Below the pieces are notes generated by a model. That model saw only the letters and a program-made list of their open reading frames with translations. It was not told the origin of the DNA and searched no databases. A program made the translations under genes and the position numbers. This document shows, piece by piece, positions 33,636-41,739 of a stretch of DNA of 45,596 nt (position 1 is the first letter of the stretch; each line of letters opens with the position of its first letter). Origin of the DNA: CAYTOF01 sp964439435 (GTDB taxonomy: Bacteria; Bacillota; Clostridia; Oscillospirales; QAMX01); NCBI GenBank assembly GCA_964439435.1, contig CAYTOF010000010.1, positions 1 through 45,596 on the forward strand, written 5' to 3'.

Positions 33636-33664
33636 ATTATACATCATGCGGGTATCTCTAGCAA
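33636..33664 (-). promoter_or_regulatory. Promoter of the hydrolase operon
   Basis: Minus strand: TTGCTA (33664-33659), 17-nt spacer, TATAAT (33641-33636). The leader to the epimerase ATG is about 130 nt. Confidence 0.7.
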
Positions 33665-33723
33665 TACAGATTGCCCCATATATGCGGTACTTTTGTCGAT
33701 TCTCGGGGTATCCAAATAAATAT

Positions 33724-33755
33724 AGCGGGTTGTGTCTTAAGTGACACAACCCGCT
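33724..33755. terminator. Terminator after the first NlpC/P60 gene
   Basis: AGCGGGTTGTGTC (33724-33736) pairs fully with GACACAACCCGCT (33743-33755) over a 6-nt loop. A/T-rich sequence follows on the minus strand, so it serves the NlpC/P60 gene that ends at 33789. Confidence 0.8.
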
Positions 33756-33788
33756 TGTCTTGTAGATGAATTATTCAATCAGATGCGC

Positions 33789-34694
33789 TTACACAACGCG
33801 TCTGGCGCAGACATATGTGTTGTAGTAATAAGAACCCGGCGCCATGGAAGAGATTTCTACGCTCTTTCCCGGACGCGGTGCATGTATAAACTGACCGTTT
33901 CCGACATAGATGCCCACATGGGAAATTTGCCCCGGGCCGTTCGTCGCAAAGAACACAAGGTCCCCCGCTATGAGATTTGCATACTTCACGCTGACGCCGT
34001 TGGTGTATTGCCGTGTCCTGTTGAACAGGGTATAGCCGCATTGTCTATACACATACTGCGTAAAACCCGAACAGTCAAATCCTTGGCTAGGCGAGACACC
34101 TCCCCAGGTATATCTGATTCCGATATACTGCTTGGCTGTGTTTACAATGCGCTGACCTTCGGTTATTTTCTTTTGAGCTGCCTTAGAGACGGTATTCACC
34201 TTTGTGACCGGCGGTTTGCTCGGTTCGACATAATGCGGATGCATAAATCCTGTGAATTTGCCGTGCTTGACCTGAAGCCATCCGTCTTTAACGCCTGTGA
34301 TTTGAACATAACTGCCGTCTGCCAAAGTCGCAACCGCCATAGAGTCGGTCGATGCTGATTGTCTGATGTATACAAAGGAGCCTGTGACAACACCATATCC
34401 AAAATCAGAGGTCTCTGTGCTGCTTGGAATGATGTATTCGGCTGAGGTATAGCCGATTACGCCGTTTACGCCTATGCGATACCAACTGCCCTCTTGTCCG
34501 TATATAATGACCTTTGTGTTCTTGGTGACGCTGGCCATCCAGTCGCCGCTTACGCTGGGGGTTTTTCTTATATTGACTATACTGCCCGTAACAACTCCGC
34601 CGCGTGCAGAATCGGCAAAGGACGTTGTGCCAAGCAGAAGGACAAACATGATGGCTATTCCAAGTGTTAAAATCAATTTTGTGTGAATTCTCAT
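33789..34694 (-). CDS. Secreted SH3b-SH3b-NlpC/P60 peptidoglycan endopeptidase
   Basis: 301 residues. A signal peptide occupies about residues 1-28 (hydrophobic 7-22, then TTSFADSA). Two SH3b domains follow (about 33-90 and 100-157), each with the GSxVxIRxxxS start and the GYTSAEYI or GFMHPHYV end. A linker leads to the NlpC/P60 domain (180-301) with Cys208 (FDCSGFTQYVY), His259 (ISHVGIYVG) and His271 (FIHAPRPG). Such enzymes cut stem peptides in the wall. It is a paralogue of the gene at 34932-35822 with the same domain order and has its own promoter carrying a WalR-type box. Confidence 0.95.
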   Translation of the reverse strand: MRIHTKLILTLGIAIMFVLLLGTTSFADSARGGVVTGSIVNIRKTPSVSGDWMASVTKNTKVIIYGQEGSWYRIGVNGVIGYTSAEYIIPSSTETSDFGYGVVTGSFVYIRQSASTDSMAVATLADGSYVQITGVKDGWLQVKHGKFTGFMHPHYVEPSKPPVTKVNTVSKAAQKKITEGQRIVNTAKQYIGIRYTWGGVSPSQGFDCSGFTQYVYRQCGYTLFNRTRQYTNGVSVKYANLIAGDLVFFATNGPGQISHVGIYVGNGQFIHAPRPGKSVEISSMAPGSYYYNTYVCARRVV

Positions 34695-34755
34695 TTGTTC
34701 CTCCGGTAACCTTGCTGTCTCTTAATTCAGGAAACTCATATCATATCCAGAATTG

Positions 34756-34772
34756 GTTACAATTCGGTTACA
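34756..34772 (-). promoter_or_regulatory. WalR-type box (TGTAAC-N5-TGTAAC) of the first NlpC/P60 gene
   Basis: Minus strand: two identical TGTAAC hexamers separated by CGAAT, an exact fit to the Gram-positive WalR consensus TGTWAH-N5-TGTWAH. It lies 12 nt downstream of the -10, at about +6 to +22, where binding should repress. A single TGTAAC in the opposite orientation (34797-34802) sits in the promoter spacer. Confidence 0.7.
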
Positions 34773-34784
34773 ACCTACGGGCAT

Positions 34785-34813
34785 ATTATACGCCTCTGTA
34801 ACTGTTTTGTCAA
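34785..34813 (-). promoter_or_regulatory. Promoter of the first NlpC/P60 gene
   Basis: Minus strand: TTGACA (34813-34808), 17-nt spacer, TATAAT (34790-34785): full consensus. Confidence 0.9.
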
Positions 34814-34931
34814 CGTTTTAGAGGGTGTTCTTTGAATTATAAGCACTTTTGCACATATCCGCGGTGTATTTCTACGCATATTTGTATATTTTGCTATTGC
34901 AACTTGGGTGATAAGCAATTCTCATGCATTT

Positions 34932-35822
34932 TCAGGAGAGAATGCGCCTGGCACAGACGAACAGACCTCTGTAATAAGTTCCCGGCGCCATGGAGTTGAT
35001 CTGGACAGGTTTGCCGGTTCTGGGCGCATGGATGAAATCTCCGTTGCCGATATAGATCCCCACATGCCCTATGGTCCTGTTGCGGTTTGTGTCAAAAAAC
35101 ACAAGGTCGCCCGGTTCCAGCTCAGCGTATTTCACAACAGTGCCGTTGGTATACTGTCTGGTTCTGTTTATAAGGGTATAACCGCATTTGGCAAAAACAT
35201 ACTCGGTGTAACCCGAACAGTCAAATCCGTATTCCGGTGTCAGACCGCCCAACAGATATCTGGTGCCTAGATAGCGCTTGGCGGTTGACACAATGCGCTG
35301 TTGCGCGGATACAAAAGCCGTTTCATAGACAACAGTATATGGAATGCTCTCGGGTTCCAGATAATCCGGATGAATATATCCGACTATGTTGTTGTATCTA
35401 ATTTTGTACCATCCGTTTTTAATACCCGTGATGGCAACAGAGCGGCCATTTGCCAAGGTGGCTCGAATCCAAGACGAGGCGTCGGGCGATGAGCGCACAC
35501 GCACAGAAGACCCTGTGACAGTGCCAAAACCGTAATCGCCCTCTCCGGCACTCGACGGAATGATGTTTTTTGCAGGCACATATCCCGTAAAACCACTGCA
35601 TGAGATTTTGAACCATCCAAGTTCTTTTCCGTGTATAATGACTTTTTGGCCAAGAGTCGCCTGACACAAACGAACTTCGTTGACAGTTGGATGGCTTTGT
35701 ACATATACACTCTTTGTCACTTCTCCCGAAAGCTTGTTGCTTGCATAGGTCGTGTTAGAGACAAGGACTGCCATCAATATTGTTGCAGCGCCTACAAGAA
35801 TCAGCTTTATATGCACCTTCAT
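34932..35822 (-). CDS. Secreted SH3b-SH3b-NlpC/P60 peptidoglycan endopeptidase, paralogue
   Basis: 296 residues from the ATG at 35822; the in-frame TTG at 35840 overlaps the ribosome site GGGAG. A signal peptide is followed by two SH3b domains (about 32-90 and 100-156) and an NlpC/P60 domain with Cys202 (FDCSGYTEYVF), His253 (IGHVGIYIG) and His265 (FIHAPRTG). Sequence is clearly related throughout to the neighbouring gene, most strongly in the catalytic domain (CGYTLxNRTRQYTNG in both). This is a tandem duplication old enough for the SH3 parts to have diverged. Each copy has kept the same promoter layout. Confidence 0.95.
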   Translation of the reverse strand: MKVHIKLILVGAATILMAVLVSNTTYASNKLSGEVTKSVYVQSHPTVNEVRLCQATLGQKVIIHGKELGWFKISCSGFTGYVPAKNIIPSSAGEGDYGFGTVTGSSVRVRSSPDASSWIRATLANGRSVAITGIKNGWYKIRYNNIVGYIHPDYLEPESIPYTVVYETAFVSAQQRIVSTAKRYLGTRYLLGGLTPEYGFDCSGYTEYVFAKCGYTLINRTRQYTNGTVVKYAELEPGDLVFFDTNRNRTIGHVGIYIGNGDFIHAPRTGKPVQINSMAPGTYYRGLFVCARRILS

Positions 35823-35866
35823 CAGCAATAAAACTCCCAACTTCTGGTTCTCCGCTTCGCCAAATA

Positions 35867-35883
35867 GTTACAAAACGGTTACA
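35867..35883 (-). promoter_or_regulatory. WalR-type box of the second NlpC/P60 gene
   Basis: Minus strand: TGTAAC, CGTTT, TGTAAC. The same geometry as the copy at 34756-34772: 11 nt downstream of the -10, with an inverted TGTAAC (35907-35912) in the spacer. Confidence 0.7.
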
Positions 35884-35894
35884 ATCACTGTTGT

Positions 35895-35923
35895 ATTATA
35901 GGCATCTGTAACCTTTTTGTCAA
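35895..35923 (-). promoter_or_regulatory. Promoter of the second NlpC/P60 gene
   Basis: Minus strand: TTGACA (35923-35918), 17-nt spacer, TATAAT (35900-35895): full consensus, leader about 66 nt. Confidence 0.9.
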
Positions 35924-36096
35924 CTCTGTTTCGGCCGTAATTGTCCTATAATCACATTTTCGGATAAATGCACAAATTTCACATCATAACTTTGTGCAAT
36001 ATGTCGTTTCTATTTTCAATATAAGGTGACATTTCATTGTTTGATGTAACTTGATTACAACTGTTTTTCCTGATCTAGATCCGTTTTTTTGTATGA

Positions 36097-36125
36097 TTGA
36101 TTTAGTCTTTACAATATGGTATACT
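36097..36125 (+). promoter_or_regulatory. Promoter of the GNAT gene
   Basis: TTGATT (36097-36102), 17-nt spacer, TATACT (36120-36125), about 85 nt before the ATG. Confidence 0.6.
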
Positions 36126-36211
36126 CGCAATGAAAATGGTCAATGGTTTCCCTTATGAGTTTAACAATGTTTTTGATAAGCGATTTCAATTGATAAGGAG
36201 AAGTGTTCAAT

Positions 36212-36784
36212 ATGCAGCTTAAGCAACTCAAGATGTACTGCCCTGACACAAATGTTTCCGGCATAGTGCCTCTGCCGGAAGGATATGAAATCAAAAGCAT
36301 GAAGCCCGGCGAAGAAGCCATATGGTGTTATGTCTGTGAAGGCGAGTTTGATCTGACCGACTGCACAGTTGAGTCCTATTATTCAAAGATGAACAAAGAC
36401 AAAGTAAAGCCCGAGGACGTGCTCTTTATCTACCACGAAGGCAAACCCGTCGGCACTTCCACTGCCCTGCTTGAATCAAACGGAGATGCTTTTTTACACT
36501 ACGTGGCTATACGCCCTGAATACCGCGGCAAGGGGCTTGCCTATCCCTTGATCACAGCAGTTCTCGCACTGCATCGGGAACGCGGGAGAAAAGACTGCTA
36601 TCTCACAACAGATGACTGGCGCCTGCCTGCGATAAAGGGATATCTCCGACTTGGGTTTTTGCCATTTCTCTGGTCGGAAGATGCAAGGGAGCGTTGGGAA
36701 AAAGTCGGCGGTTTGGCCGGCTGGAAGACAATCAAAGCCTTGGAAACCGACCTCTCTTATGCCGATGATATCATCTGCAAATAA
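36212..36784 (+). CDS. GNAT family N-acetyltransferase
   Basis: 190 residues. The ATG at 36212 is chosen because AAGGAG (36195-36200) is 11 bases upstream; GTG at 36203 is too close. The acetyl-CoA motif A reads LHYVAIRPEYRGKGLAYPLI, followed by CYLTTDDWRLPAIKGYLRLGFLP as motif B. The N-terminal part contains CYVCEGEF, which suits the mycothiol synthase-like branch of the family. The acceptor is unknown. The gene stands alone between the wall hydrolases and a strong terminator. Confidence 0.88.
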   Translation: MQLKQLKMYCPDTNVSGIVPLPEGYEIKSMKPGEEAIWCYVCEGEFDLTDCTVESYYSKMNKDKVKPEDVLFIYHEGKPVGTSTALLESNGDAFLHYVAIRPEYRGKGLAYPLITAVLALHRERGRKDCYLTTDDWRLPAIKGYLRLGFLPFLWSEDARERWEKVGGLAGWKTIKALETDLSYADDIICK

Positions 36785-36821
36785 TCTCCGCTCGGCTCTT
36801 CTTTGTCATTATAAGAAGACC

Positions 36822-36856
36822 AAAATCCCCTGTGCCTATCGGACACAGGGGATTTT
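36822..36856. terminator. Bidirectional terminator between the GNAT gene and the envelope operon
   Basis: AAAATCCCCTGTG (36822-36834) pairs with CACAGGGGATTTT (36844-36856) over a 9-nt loop; each strand ends in a T run. Confidence 0.9.
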
Positions 36857-36885
36857 AAAGGCTATTTTGAGAAATTAAATTCCCA

Positions 36886-38310
36886 TCAAGACAGGCTTTG
36901 GAGGGCGCTGATGAGGTTGTCAACCGCTCTCAATCCGACCAAATAGTCTGATACTCCGTTAAACTCAATACGGTAAAAGTTCAAATCATACTTGTAGATA
37001 TTCAATTCCATCCTGCTGTAATTCTCTGTGTTGCGCACAAAGTCGATGGTTAAAAAGATATCCTCTGAGCTTTTTGTCGCTCTTCCCTCTTCTTCCAAGG
37101 ACAGAATCTGTTTGTAAAATGACTCCACAGTCGCATTCTCTGCGGGTCTGCCGTTTGTTTTATACATTGACACGCTCACAACCTCACCTTGTTCGTTTTC
37201 TATCTGTTTTGCTTCACGCTCAACCACAATCAAGGTATCGGAAGTGTTTATTTCAAGCTTTATGACCGATGCCATGTCTATGGCGCAGATCTGTTTCAAT
37301 GAAAGCTCTTCCTTAGTATAGGCATTTATTTTGTCGACTTGCTCTGTGTCAACGGCATATACCATATCGGAGCCCGTCCACATGATATACCTCTGACGAT
37401 CACTTTCATCTGAAATTGAACCGATCTCCACGACGAAATCACTGATATTGTTTTCGTCGTCTTCATCTGTCAATTCGAGGGTGTACACGGCATAGGGTTT
37501 TTCAAACCCGTATGCGCGCAGTTCCGGCTCCGTCGGTGCATAATTTACAATGCGAAGAAGGTCGAGCTCTCCGATGAGATTTGCAAGGACGACGGCGGCG
37601 GACTCCCTTATCGGGAAAAGGCCATCGTCGTTGTCGACCGGTGCAAACCACTTTACACTGTCTGTGTAAAAGCCTTCTTTGCCCGTAGGATAGTTTATCA
37701 GGACAAGGTTGCTTTCATTTTCAATGCTCAACTCTATTCTTTGTATATTTGAGATATCCAACAGAGGGTAGGAATCCCCTCGGACAAACACATATATGTC
37801 CTCAAAGAAAATCTCGATGGAGGCTTTGTCGATGATATAGAGATTATCACTTGAGTTGAACTTCGCATAGTAGCCGTTCAGCGCCGCGTTTTCATCGCCT
37901 ATTTCAATCTTCAACAGCTCGACACCATTTGTCGCTGAAATGATTGTTTTTGGACTGTCCAATCCAAAAGAAGTGCTGTACTCCCCGCTTGTGTCCACAT
38001 GCCGCAAAGCTTTGATCGATAAAATGGACTGGGCTGCTTGGCCCACGGCCTCATTGTCCAAAGGCATGTTTTTGTCTTCGGAATTCTGCCACTTTCCTTC
38101 AATCGATGAAAACACTGCACCGCCCTTTGCGTTTTTGTACTCCAGGGCGACAATCTCACCGCCAATCATCTCTTTGATTGACAAAACGGTTGCCGTTGTC
38201 TCTTCACCGACTGCATCTTTTTCCGGCCAGATCGCGGGTATGGCAAAATACAATCCTACAACCGCACCCAAGACGCCAAGCAGAATTAAAAGTTTGATCC
38301 CTTTGTTCAT
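36886..38310 (-). CDS. DUF4340 domain protein, Gld-type ABC exporter partner
   Basis: 474 residues. One N-terminal membrane anchor (KLLILLGVLGAVVGLYFAIP) is followed by repeated extracytoplasmic beta-rich units typical of DUF4340 (GLDSPKTIISATNG, KFNSSDNLYIIDKASIEIFFE, YGFEKPYAVYTLELTDEDDE). In many bacteria this family lies beside GldG-type genes, as here. It overlaps the GldG-like gene by 4 nt (ATGA). The function is unknown; by context it is the extracytoplasmic accessory of the exporter. Last gene of the six-gene operon. Confidence 0.85.
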   Translation of the reverse strand: MNKGIKLLILLGVLGAVVGLYFAIPAIWPEKDAVGEETTATVLSIKEMIGGEIVALEYKNAKGGAVFSSIEGKWQNSEDKNMPLDNEAVGQAAQSILSIKALRHVDTSGEYSTSFGLDSPKTIISATNGVELLKIEIGDENAALNGYYAKFNSSDNLYIIDKASIEIFFEDIYVFVRGDSYPLLDISNIQRIELSIENESNLVLINYPTGKEGFYTDSVKWFAPVDNDDGLFPIRESAAVVLANLIGELDLLRIVNYAPTEPELRAYGFEKPYAVYTLELTDEDDENNISDFVVEIGSISDESDRQRYIMWTGSDMVYAVDTEQVDKINAYTKEELSLKQICAIDMASVIKLEINTSDTLIVVEREAKQIENEQGEVVSVSMYKTNGRPAENATVESFYKQILSLEEEGRATKSSEDIFLTIDFVRNTENYSRMELNIYKYDLNFYRIEFNGVSDYLVGLRAVDNLISALQSLS

Positions 38311-39773
38311 CGACGCTTGCTCCTTAAAAACCAGATGGCAAAGCCGGTCCCCACCAGCGCAAGGGGCAAAACGACCGTGAGTAAAACTCCCCAGAAAGTG
38401 GCCTCACCTTCGCTGATCAGCAAATAGCCCGAATCCAGGGACAGAGATCTGATTGTAACCCCCTGTTTCATTTCCGCTATCCACCCCAGCGTGTTCAACA
38501 CAAGATCCTTGTTGCCGCCGGCGGCCATGCTGTCTATATTGTCGTCCAGAATCAAAGAGCTTGTCGAAAACCATGTGAACTTGCTCTCTTTGTCTCCCAG
38601 ATTTTCCGTAACGGCGACACCCAGCATAAACGGCCCATTTGCATCGCCCTCTTCTTTTTCAAGTGTTGCAATCTCCACTGTCGCATCTTTTATATATGCA
38701 CCCTCTGAAGTCCCAAGCAATGTGTCGATTGTCAGTGTTGCACGGTATGAGTCAATTTTTTCTATTCCATGGGCAAGGGACAGCAGCACATGCCTTTTGG
38801 CCTCAATCAGAGGCATTGTCACAGCATGATTTGATTTTTGGGCAATAAGCAGGTATTGATACATGGAGACAAAGTTGCCTGCTGTTTCAAGTGTTATGCC
38901 GTCCACAGCTTTGAGGCCGTAGCTCTCGCACAACCCGGATATATTCGGCCATATTTCGCCATAATCCGTGAAAAGTACTATGCTGCCGCCGCCGCTCATA
39001 TATTTTAAAAGTGTTTCCAATTCACTTTCTGTTATGTCCGATGATGGAGAAACAATCAACACACATGAGGCATCTTCAGGGACAGCATCCAGAGGCAACA
39101 ACGACAGGTCTTTTAGCTCATAGTTACCTCTGACAAAGGCCTCGACCATCGACAAGGGAAGGTCCGCCTCACCGTGACCTGCAAGTTTGTAAATCACTGG
39201 CAAAACATCCGTCGTGACATAGTCCACGGCACTACTTATGGCCGATTCCGCGTTGAAGACATTGGGCGGAGGTTGTGTGCCGTAGCTATATAGGTAGTAA
39301 TACCATTCCTCTTCTGTGTAGTCATAGCCGTAGATATCATATGTATCTACGATTTTAAAGCGCTTGTCGCTTTCTATGACAATGCTATTGGCTGTCAGGG
39401 CATCCTCTCCATATTTCTCAGCGAAAAGCGGATTGAGTTCCGGGTCGACATATTTAACTGTTATCAAGGCATTTAACTCCGCGTACCGTGACAAAAACTC
39501 GCTTACGGTTTTGTCGGAGGTGTTTTCCTTTGCCCACACTTTGATGCGTATTTCTTCGTCAATGCCTTTTGCTATGTCCTTGGTTTGGACAGTAAAATCG
39601 TAGAGTTTTAGTGAGGATATATCGGGGGCTGTGATTGATCTTGGCAGTTTTGCCACAATCACATTCACCGCCACCACCAAAGCTACCACTATCAGTGTCA
39701 GCGCGAAGGAGTATCCTCCCGCTTTAAAGCTTCTGTTTTTGAAAGCATCGCCTGTGAATTTGTTCTTTTGCAT
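38307..39773 (-). CDS. GldG-like auxiliary protein of an ABC exporter
   Basis: 488 residues. An N-terminal helix (SFALTLIVVALVVAVNVIV), a long soluble domain and a C-terminal helix (WGVLLTVVLPLALVGTGFAIWFL) ending in basic RSKRR. The soluble part has IRIKVWAKE, VKYVDPELNPLFAEKYG, IVIESDKRFKIV, VIYKLAGHGEADLP and LIVSPSSDITESELETLLKYMSGGGSIVLFTD, the sequence pattern of GldG/ABC_transp_aux proteins. First described in gliding bacteria, the family is also widespread in non-gliders. It starts within TGATG at the permease stop. Confidence 0.87.
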   Translation of the reverse strand: MQKNKFTGDAFKNRSFKAGGYSFALTLIVVALVVAVNVIVAKLPRSITAPDISSLKLYDFTVQTKDIAKGIDEEIRIKVWAKENTSDKTVSEFLSRYAELNALITVKYVDPELNPLFAEKYGEDALTANSIVIESDKRFKIVDTYDIYGYDYTEEEWYYYLYSYGTQPPPNVFNAESAISSAVDYVTTDVLPVIYKLAGHGEADLPLSMVEAFVRGNYELKDLSLLPLDAVPEDASCVLIVSPSSDITESELETLLKYMSGGGSIVLFTDYGEIWPNISGLCESYGLKAVDGITLETAGNFVSMYQYLLIAQKSNHAVTMPLIEAKRHVLLSLAHGIEKIDSYRATLTIDTLLGTSEGAYIKDATVEIATLEKEEGDANGPFMLGVAVTENLGDKESKFTWFSTSSLILDDNIDSMAAGGNKDLVLNTLGWIAEMKQGVTIRSLSLDSGYLLISEGEATFWGVLLTVVLPLALVGTGFAIWFLRSKRR

Positions 39774-40639
39774 CAGCTCAGCCTCCTTTTTTCAAGGGAT
39801 TGCACAGTCAGGAATAAAAATAAAAAGGTGCCGCTTAGATAGTAAATATAGGCTTTAAAATCCAACAAGCCATATCTGAATATGTCATTGGCCTTGTCAA
39901 AGGGAGAAAGCGCCATCAAGATCGTGGAAAATGCACCCTCCAGCAAGGTCGGGGCCATGTAGAACACAGCCAGCAGTGCAATTTCCAAACCCAGACCCAC
40001 CATCACCGCAAAAGCTGTGTTTTTTGTCCATGTGCGGAGCAGCAGTGCGACAAGAGCCACCACGACTGTGAATGCCGCCATGTTCACCGATGCGGACTGT
40101 TCAATAAAGGAGACAAGCACCGGCATTAAAAAGGCAGCAAATAAGACAATAAAAGTTATCACCGCCGATATAATCTGGCTCTCTGTGAGGGAGGAGATAA
40201 AAATCCCAACAGAAACAAACAGCAAGCCCATAAAGAGAAAGGCAAGTATGCCCGAGAAGGCAGCAGCATAATTCACATTTCCAAATTGTGACAATATCAC
40301 GGGATAAAACATAAACACCACAGAAGGTATGACCAGCACAGTGCTCATGGCATAGAATTTGGCGAGGACAATTTCATGCAAGGAGATGGGGGATGTCAGT
40401 AGAAGCTGATCTGTCTTCATCCTGCGCTCATCGGCAAGGGATCGCATGGTCAAGATTGGAATAATCAGCAGATATAAAAATGTCACAACGCTGAAAACGC
40501 TTTCAAAGTCGGGCCTGAGTGCTTTTAAGCTGTAATCCCAAAAGAAAATTCCAACCAGTGCAAAAAGAAATGCGATGAAAATAAAGCCCATCATCCCCGT
40601 AAACAATTGCCGCATCTCTTTTTTATAAATAGTGCTCAT
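39773..40639 (-). CDS. ABC-2 permease, GldF-like
   Basis: 288 residues with six predicted helices. It begins MSTIYKKEMRQLFTGMMGFIF and includes IPILTMRSLADERRMKTDQLLLTSPIS (two parts), a hallmark of GldF/NosY-like ABC-2 permeases. It overlaps the ATPase gene by 4 nt and touches the GldG-like gene, so the three are translated together as one exporter. Confidence 0.9.
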   Translation of the reverse strand: MSTIYKKEMRQLFTGMMGFIFIAFLFALVGIFFWDYSLKALRPDFESVFSVVTFLYLLIIPILTMRSLADERRMKTDQLLLTSPISLHEIVLAKFYAMSTVLVIPSVVFMFYPVILSQFGNVNYAAAFSGILAFLFMGLLFVSVGIFISSLTESQIISAVITFIVLFAAFLMPVLVSFIEQSASVNMAAFTVVVALVALLLRTWTKNTAFAVMVGLGLEIALLAVFYMAPTLLEGAFSTILMALSPFDKANDIFRYGLLDFKAYIYYLSGTFLFLFLTVQSLEKRRLS

Positions 40640-41694
40640 TGACTCTCCTCCTCTTCATCGGATTGAAAGCTCTTTTGTTCACTTTCTTCTGTTTCCAACA
40701 GTTCATCCTCATCGACCTCTTCTTCAAAGGCGGTATCTTCTGTGTATTCATTTTCGCTTGCGTCCAGCTCGATATATTTGAGGAAGACCTCCTCCAGCGT
40801 GAGGTTTGCCTTGCTCATGGCAAGGATTGGCAAGTGCTCATTGGCAAGGGCAAAAAACACCTTTTCTCTCAAATCGCTCCCCTCGCCATCAACCTTGATG
40901 TCGACAATTTCCTCTTCATGGGTCGCAAAAAAGGTCAATTCACAATCCGGGCACGCATCTTCCAGCACCTGTTCAATCTGCTCCCGACTTCCTTTAACGC
41001 TCAAGGTCACCGTGTTGCTCTCGCTCACAAAATCGCTGAGATTTTCTGCGGTGTCGTTTGCGATAAGTCGACCGTTTGATATGATCATAATTATGTCGCA
41101 TATGGCGCTCACCTCGGCCAAAATATGACTTGACAGTATGATCGTATGATTTTCTTTAAGCCTGAGGATTAAATCCCTGATCTCTATGATCTGCCTTGGG
41201 TCCAAACCGACTGTCGGCTCGTCCAAGATGATGATGGGCGGAAAGCCTAAAATGGCAGATGCAAGGCCCACACGTTGCCTATAACCTTTAGACAGTTGCT
41301 TGACCAATCTGCGGGACACATCTTTTATTCCCGTCAACCGCATGACCTCTTCTATTTGCTCCACCCTATCTTGTTTTGGAATACCCTTTAGTCCGGCAGC
41401 GATATTTAGGTATTCATAGGGGGTTAAGTCAAGGTAAAGCGGCGGGTGTTCCGGCAAATAACCGATACACTGTTTTGCTTTTTTGGGCTCGTTGTATATA
41501 TCATAACCATTTACTGTGATATTGCCGGAAGTGGCACCGATATAGCCGGTGATTATGTTCATGGTGGTGGTCTTGCCGGCACCATTCGGGCCTAAAAAGC
41601 CGTATATTTTTCCGGGTTTTGTTTCAAAGCTGATGTTGTCCACCGCTTTTGTGGTCCCATTATAGATTTTTGTCAGATTTTCAACTTTAATCAA
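40636..41694 (-). CDS. ABC transporter ATPase, GldA-like
   Basis: 352 residues from a TTG at 41694, which has GGAGGA seven bases upstream and gives the usual family start MIKVENLTKIY; the ATG at 41709 forms part of that ribosome site. Walker A is GPNGAGKTT, the signature LSKGYRQRVGLA, Walker B PIIILDEPTVGLDP, and the switch His is in SSHILAEV. A regulatory tail follows residue 225 and ends in about 45 mostly acidic residues (TEDTAFEEEVDEDELL...), which is unusual. It energises the GldF-like permease. Confidence 0.92.
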   Translation of the reverse strand: MIKVENLTKIYNGTTKAVDNISFETKPGKIYGFLGPNGAGKTTTMNIITGYIGATSGNITVNGYDIYNEPKKAKQCIGYLPEHPPLYLDLTPYEYLNIAAGLKGIPKQDRVEQIEEVMRLTGIKDVSRRLVKQLSKGYRQRVGLASAILGFPPIIILDEPTVGLDPRQIIEIRDLILRLKENHTIILSSHILAEVSAICDIIMIISNGRLIANDTAENLSDFVSESNTVTLSVKGSREQIEQVLEDACPDCELTFFATHEEEIVDIKVDGEGSDLREKVFFALANEHLPILAMSKANLTLEEVFLKYIELDASENEYTEDTAFEEEVDEDELLETEESEQKSFQSDEEEESQ

Positions 41695-41739
41695 GCAGCA
41701 TTCCTCCATATCTTGAGTTGTCTATTTTAAAAGCATCTT

